The notes under the pieces: model-generated
What the model was told of the DNA's origin: nothing
Databases searched by the model: none
Seen by the model: the letters and a program-made list of their open reading frames with translations, nothing else
Program-made: the position numbers and the translations under genes
Assembly: GCA_037178625.1 (NCBI GenBank)
Contig: CM074132.1
Coordinates: forward strand, 3,472,001-3,536,000
DNA length: 64,000 bases
Origin: Skeletonema tropicum
Taxonomy: Eukaryota > Bacillariophyta > Thalassiosirophyceae > Thalassiosirales > Thalassiosiraceae
Direction of reading: 5' to 3'
Shown: positions 59,023 through 64,000 of the stretch, one piece after another
Layout: every line of letters starts with the position of its first letter
Numbering within the stretch: position 1 is the first letter of the stretch

Positions 59023-62000
59023 ATGACTCTATCTCTATCCATGTCGGAGCATGACCCTCGGCGTGTCTCGTTACCTTATGATGACGTGGGCATAGACACA
59101 GAGACAAAGGCTAATAATTATTTTCCGCCCTCAGCACAAGCACAAGCACATCCAGCTGTAGACGATGGGCAAGGTGAGTTATTCACTCCTTTAATTTTTG
59201 GGGTATTAGTTCCTGACCATTGACCATTCACCTCTAATATATGCCTTTATTTTGCTTATGCTCCTCCACCTTTTCTCTTACATAAATTCAGACTATGAAA
59301 TTGTGACTGTGGGGATTGATTCCCTGCCAGATCCTATTGACTACTTGTATGATCCTCCTCATCTTGGTAGGTTCTATGCGCACATATTCCTCGCCATAAT
59401 CCACTGTTTGCAACTCATGTATATCTGCTAACCTCTGGAGCACCTCGTTATTCTCTGCAGGTGAAATTAAGGAAGAAGATGATGTTGGTGTCCGCATCAT
59501 TATCGATACTGGTGACGAAGGGAAATCTTGCAATCGAGGCGTAAATGGGTATGAAGCTTCACCTCGAAGCTCTCCAGAAATTAGCGAAGTAACCCCTATC
59601 ACTACTTCAGGTTATCATGACGCAGCGACATCCCAAATTCAAGACGAAGAGTCAAGTTTATCTGCCGAGCCTTTACTAAGTCGGAGTTCAAGTTGTCCTG
59701 ACATAAGCAGCAAAATAAGCAACACCCTTTCTCTTCAGGGCACGGACACACCAGCAGCAGTAGCAGTAGCTCCTCAAAAAGAGCCTGAGCGACTCTCGAC
59801 AGAAACAGAATCTAAGAAAGCAGTGGATCAGATTCATCCTTCCTTCAACCAAATGAAGAGCCTTTGGTCCAAGAGTCGACGGCCGTCATTTAGCAATAAT
59901 CCCTTATCAGGAAGTTGGCATCCTGCTCCTCGGGGCAGAGACCCGTCTGATCAGAAAGAAACAGAAAGGAAGGAAATCAAGAAAAGACCAAGTCTGATAA
60001 GACAAGCAAGTTCAATTCTTCGGAAGCAGCAGCGGCCTTCTACGCGAGGTTTGACCCACCGCAGTATATTGGACCCAGTTGAAATAGAACAGATCCAAAT
60101 CATCGATGATGATAAGGTGCATCCATCTCGTAAGAAGTTACATTGGTGGCATGCTGTATTCTTCTTTTGCATCATCTGCCTCCTCATATGTCTACTCCAG
60201 CTAGTTCTACCACCTCCTTACGGACTAATGATGACATCGACTGAGGTAGCAGCAGTAGGCGTTGCCCCTGGATGCGAGGATGATCTAGAGCATTGCATCT
60301 GCCCCAGAGAGACGATTTGCGCCACGGATAAACTCTCCATTATCCTTCTTGCACTTGCTAGGTGCTCAGCGTTCTTCGACTATCCTCTCTACATGATGCT
60401 GTTCATATCCAAAGCGCATAATCTCAACAACCACTTACGCCGTACGCTATTTCGAGAATGGGTCGACTTCGGTGATATGCACACGGTTCACAAGATCTTT
60501 GGTATTGTGGTAGGCATCGAGACTATGTGTCATTCCTTCTTCCACTTGCTGCGATGGGGATTGAACAATCAGATGAGCCTCTTGTGGCAGACTGCCACTG
60601 GCATCACCGGGTTTGTCACAGCAGCTGTCACGCCGCTGATATGCTGGCCAATGTTAGTCCCATATTTGAAGCGGCACATTAGTTTCGAAGTGCGCAAAGG
60701 ACTTCATTACCTTTCCATCGTTTGGGCAATTGCTCTCCTGTTTCATGCGCCGTCAAAGATTCCATGGCTCATAGGCATTCCAGCACTAATCTACATTGTG
60801 GATCTCTTCTTCGGATACTTCATGAGGAATAATTTGATCGAGACTGCCTACTTTGAAAGATATGGAGAGAATGGCGTTGCTGTGCACTTTAAGAATCCAA
60901 AGTCGTGGGAGAACAGGTCGCCAACATCTTATGTGTACATCATGTGTCCATGGATCTCAAAATATCAATGGCATGCCTTCACGATGTTCCCAGAACCTTT
61001 GAAAGAGAATCATTCTATGCTCTGTATCGATGCTAGTGGCGATTGGACCAAGCAATTGTACAACAAGATCAAAGCGCCCTGTTTGCGACAGTTGTATGTA
61101 CACGGGCCTTTGATGACCGAGTTCTCCGATAAAGCCATCACTACGTCGAATGCTATTGCAGTTGCCACAGGTGTTGGTATTACTCCGACACTTTCCCTGA
61201 TGATGAATTATGTAGGCAGGAAACGGATCAATATTATTTGGGTGGTGAGTAAATTGATGAAACTTTCTTCCATTCTATTACTTGCCTGCTCTTCTGTCAC
61301 TAACATCTTGTGCTCCTTCATCTTAGTGCCGTGATCCAGGTCTAATCGAATACACTCTTCACAAATTGAAAACCGACATCAGCGCAATAACCAGGAATTC
61401 ATGGGCATTCATCTTCTACACAGGTCAGCGCGAGCTAGCCCTACCCAAGCACCTCCCTGTCAACATTTTCATCTTTGAGTCCAGACCAAATCTTGAAAAC
61501 ACAATCACTGTCATCATTACTGCGATTCACTCTGGTGAAGGTCTTCCGGAGGAAATGTATGAGAAGCAGAAGAAGATTGCGAATACCCCGTTCCGTAAGA
61601 GAATGATGATAGCGATGAATCGTGTTACTCAGATTTATGACGAGAATGAAATGTTTGACTATGCTGTAACAGAAACAGAAAAGGCAGCGGAGAGAATGCA
61701 AGACGTTGATTTGGAATCTGGCGGCCACTCAGACTCAGACAATGACTCAGAAGTAAATGGCGGTGTACAGTCTAACTCGCAGCGCTCTACTCGCCTCTCA
61801 GTTGCAACTCCTCCTGAGAATACAGTTAGCTTGTTGGGTTTTGATGCAATGATTTCCAGGTTTCTTGGGGTCATTGGAGAATACTCTCATAGCGATATCG
61901 AGGAACTGTTCTACACCATTGACAAAGATAGAACAGGATTCATTGATAGGGGAGATTTCAGGGACTTTCTCAGAATGATCAAAAGAATGAATGCCTCGAG

Positions 62001-62331
62001 TCAAAATCGACAGTCCAGGGAATTATTATCTTCCATGGTTGCCTTGACTGATATGGAAGCGGCATTGACAAGTTCCATGCATAACTCGACTCGTCTTCTC
62101 ACTGGTGTGTCGTCGCATCATATGAACACAAACCATGGCTCAGTGTTTGGAGACACAGACACTATTGAATATATGAAAAATCTGACGAATGATAGCTTCC
62201 GTACCGGAGAGAAACCTCTTGAAGACTGGAGTCTCTTTTATTGCGGTGGCTCGACTGGAATCAATAAGAATCTGAAGGATATCTCGAAGCGATATGACAT
62301 TGATCTCGCCGTGGAGAAGTTTGATTGGTAA
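59023..62331 (+). CDS. NADPH oxidase B (NOX/ferric-reductase superfamily) with C-terminal EF-hand
   Basis: Four exons, 59023-59173, 59292-59366, 59461-61244 and 61327-62331, 1,004 aa. The last two exon joints are in the same places as in oxidase A. The core is highly similar to A: same Cys-rich loop (GCEDDLEHCICPRETIC), heme His pairs (HKIFGIVVGIETMCH and HYLSIVWAIALLFH), FAD contact HAFTMF, NADPH motif GVGITP and terminus EKFDW. The EF-hand loop DKDRTGFIDRGD (869-880) again sits in the NADPH domain and ends in Asp instead of Glu. Upstream, 58571-58915 encodes a plausible N-terminus (MMSDTAMVAMKKKREES...GLRRSVSFADKVD, cf. RRSVSF in A), but it is in another frame from 58930 on. The gene may thus start at 58571 with an unseen intron or a frameshift. 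59023 is the first ATG in the joined frame. Confidence 0.9.
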
Positions 62332-62506
62332 GCAAGTGCATTTCATGTATACGATATACAAGTATTGATAGCCCACATTAGATAGATGGATAAATTAGGT
62401 ACTCATGCTTCATACTATGGCTCCTGCAAACACTCTACACAGCCGACGAAGAGCAGCAAAAGTTTGCACAAACCCGAGAATAGATAGCTTGCATCCTTCC
62501 AGTATC

Positions 62507-63406
62507 TCATCCCGCCTTCTTCGCACTAGAATAACCTTTTCCTTTCAAATACTCCAATATCTTATCCGAATGCGACCCCTGCAACTCCAACACACCCTCC
62601 ACCAAAGCTCCACCCCCACCAAGCATAGTCTTCATTTCTTTCAATAATACCTTCCGTTCCTTAAATGGCAATGTCATGCCCTGTACCATTGTCACAGTCT
62701 TGTTTCCACGTTTGGCTACTCGGATTTGTATTGCTTGCTTCTCTGGCGATTGGTGATTGGATGTGGTTGTCTCTACATTGCTTGTTATGTTGCCCCCTGC
62801 AGTTCGTTGTTTTTGTAACCTTGCTGCCTTTGGTGATAGCTTCTTCTTTTTCTGTCCAATTGTATTATTATTATTATTTCTCATTTCTCGAGGTAATAAT
62901 GTTCTTTGCTTTGTTACCTAAGCGTGACGATATATTATTATTTCATCCGAACATGCACGCATTTGGTGTTACTTATCATGAGCTCTCCAACAAAACACGT
63001 GGATGGACAAACTAGATAACACAGCACAACAACTCACCTTCTCATCAAGCTTATCAAAATCAATATTCTTAAATTTGTCCTTGATCGTTTTCTTCTTTTG
63101 CTTATACGCTCCCGATTTGAAGTTTGCAGCACCCCTTTCCCTCTCTCGTCGTCTCCGCTCCTTTTTGCTCATGTTGTAAGTGTCCTCTTCTTCATCTTTG
63201 TTTGGATTAATACCGTCAATGTTTCCACCAATGACGATGTACTTTCTTGCTAGGTGGAGCGTGGTAGTGCTGTCTCTGCTAATATGAAGATTATTTATTG
63301 GTGATTGCAACATGAAGGCATCGATAGTAGCTGATGGGTGCCACGTGAGGAAGATTGCTAGCGCGGCAAGCCCACCGAAGTGAGCCGAGGATGAAGTCGC
63401 CGTCAT
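62507..63406 (-). CDS. SUI1/eIF1-domain protein with plastid-type leader
   Basis: Two exons, 63406-63038 and 62917-62507, 259 aa; joint GAG AAG|GTA ACA is in phase. The C-terminal ~85 residues are a SUI1 domain: IQIRVAKRGNKTVTMVQGM, KEMKTMLGGGGALVEGVLEL, QGSHSDKILEYLKGKGY. This fold is found in eIF1 and bacterial YciH and helps choose the start codon on the small ribosomal subunit. The N-terminus is hydrophobic (FGGLAALAIFLTWHPSATIDA) and is followed by FMLQSP and a transit-like Ser/Thr/Arg stretch, so import into the plastid is predicted. A Lys/Arg-rich middle (KKERRRRERERGAANF) may bind RNA. It is convergent with NADPH oxidase B, 175 bp between stops. Plastid localisation is inference. Confidence 0.82.
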
Positions 63407-64000
63407 ATTAATTATTATTATTCACGCACCAATGCAAAGAAGAGTGAAGCAACCAACCAACCAACCGCAACCAACCAGCAAGAAGCAAGAACTCTAGAAC
63501 TGGAGTGAGAGCATGAGGCATGAGGCATGAGGTGCGTGCTATTGGATGAATGAAGGAGATGGACGACGTGTCCCTGAAGAATGAATGACGACGAATGCGA
63601 CAAAGCCTTGCTGACGTGGCACTTATGAAATGTTTGTTCAGTTGTGAATTGTGAGTGATAAATGATGAGAGATTGTAAAAGTCAGAAGAAAAGTTTGTGT
63701 GTGTGTGGTAGAGAAGCACAAGCGCAAGGCGAAATCTGGTAGAGAAGACGCGCTCGGACCTCGCGGGGAAATGTAATTTCCTTTGTGACATTAAGTAGGT
63801 GAGTATCGTATTGTATCTAGTTAGTTGTGTCTGTTTTCGACCTTATTTTTCATTTTACACAGGAAAAAATACTTAGTTGATTGATTAGATATTTTTCACA
63901 CTTTAGGACTTTGGATTGGCTTGGTTCTCACAGATTTGTTTACAGAGAATTGGGTCTTGCTTGTTTGCACTTTTGTTTGGAGCAGATCAGCTCGTCTCAT
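63407..64000. other. 5' flank of the SUI1 gene, no gene recognised
   Basis: Contains CAACCAACCAACC and GCATGAGGCATGAGG short repeats near 63455 and 63512. No supported coding region before the window ends. Confidence 0.4.

Overview
The window looks like nuclear DNA of a diatom, probably a centric one (inference). The genes have short introns (about 80-150 bp) with GTAAGT/GTGAGT donors. Several proteins start with a signal peptide followed by a Phe-led transit sequence, the bipartite plastid-targeting signature of diatoms. Low-complexity His/Ser/Asn/Asp tracts are common. Gene families typical of diatoms are present: M11 metalloproteases, divergent ankyrin proteins and Cys-rich secreted proteins. 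No prokaryotic operons, rRNA or convincing tRNA genes were seen.

Layout. 0-4 kb: an intact geranylgeranyltransferase-I beta gene, and on its left a truncated, internally deleted copy with repeat DNA between them. 4.7-7.8 kb: a secreted M11 (gametolysin-type) metalloprotease with a Pro/Thr linker. 9.2-9.7 kb: a 512-bp MITE. 9.8-12.1 kb: convergent SOUL heme-binding and PhyH-like dioxygenase genes. 12.4-16.5 kb: a roughly 2.07-kb tandem duplication carrying an unknown Ser-rich gene (one copy frameshifted) and a possible small secreted-peptide gene. 16.7-19.4 kb: an ankyrin-type gene broken in several places. 20.1-20.3 kb: an array of five hairpins with covarying stems. 21.6-24.7 kb: a plastid-targeted membrane protein and a secreted Cys-rich protein. 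24.8-30.7 kb: gene-free mobile-element territory with long inverted arms, foldbacks and a second MITE. 31-34 kb: NADPH oxidase A. 34.4-36.5 kb: MITEs and a decayed transposon-like ORF. 37.1-40.1 kb: a RING-IBR protein. 40.4-41.2 kb: a TIR repeat with a nested insertion. 41.9-54 kb: a tandem array (2,984-bp period) of truncated first exons, ending in the complete sugar kinase/pyrophosphorylase fusion gene (53-57.4 kb). 58-62.3 kb: two MITEs and NADPH oxidase B, a paralogue of A in opposite orientation. 62.5-63.4 kb: a SUI1/eIF1-type protein with a plastid-type leader.

The main theme is recent structural change. One foldback-like repeat family, with arms ending in GCTCTATCGATTAGTA, lies both between the two geranylgeranyltransferase copies and in every unit of the kinase array, so it may have driven both duplications. 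At least four DNA-transposon families can be defined from terminal inverted repeats and exact target-site duplications (4 bp and 8 bp), and one has its empty site preserved in neighbouring array units. The genes do not form a single pathway. Themes include oxidative-burst enzymes (two NOX), protein prenylation, nucleotide-sugar synthesis, ubiquitin signalling and plastid proteins. Exon joints were set by reading frame plus splice consensus and are predictions.
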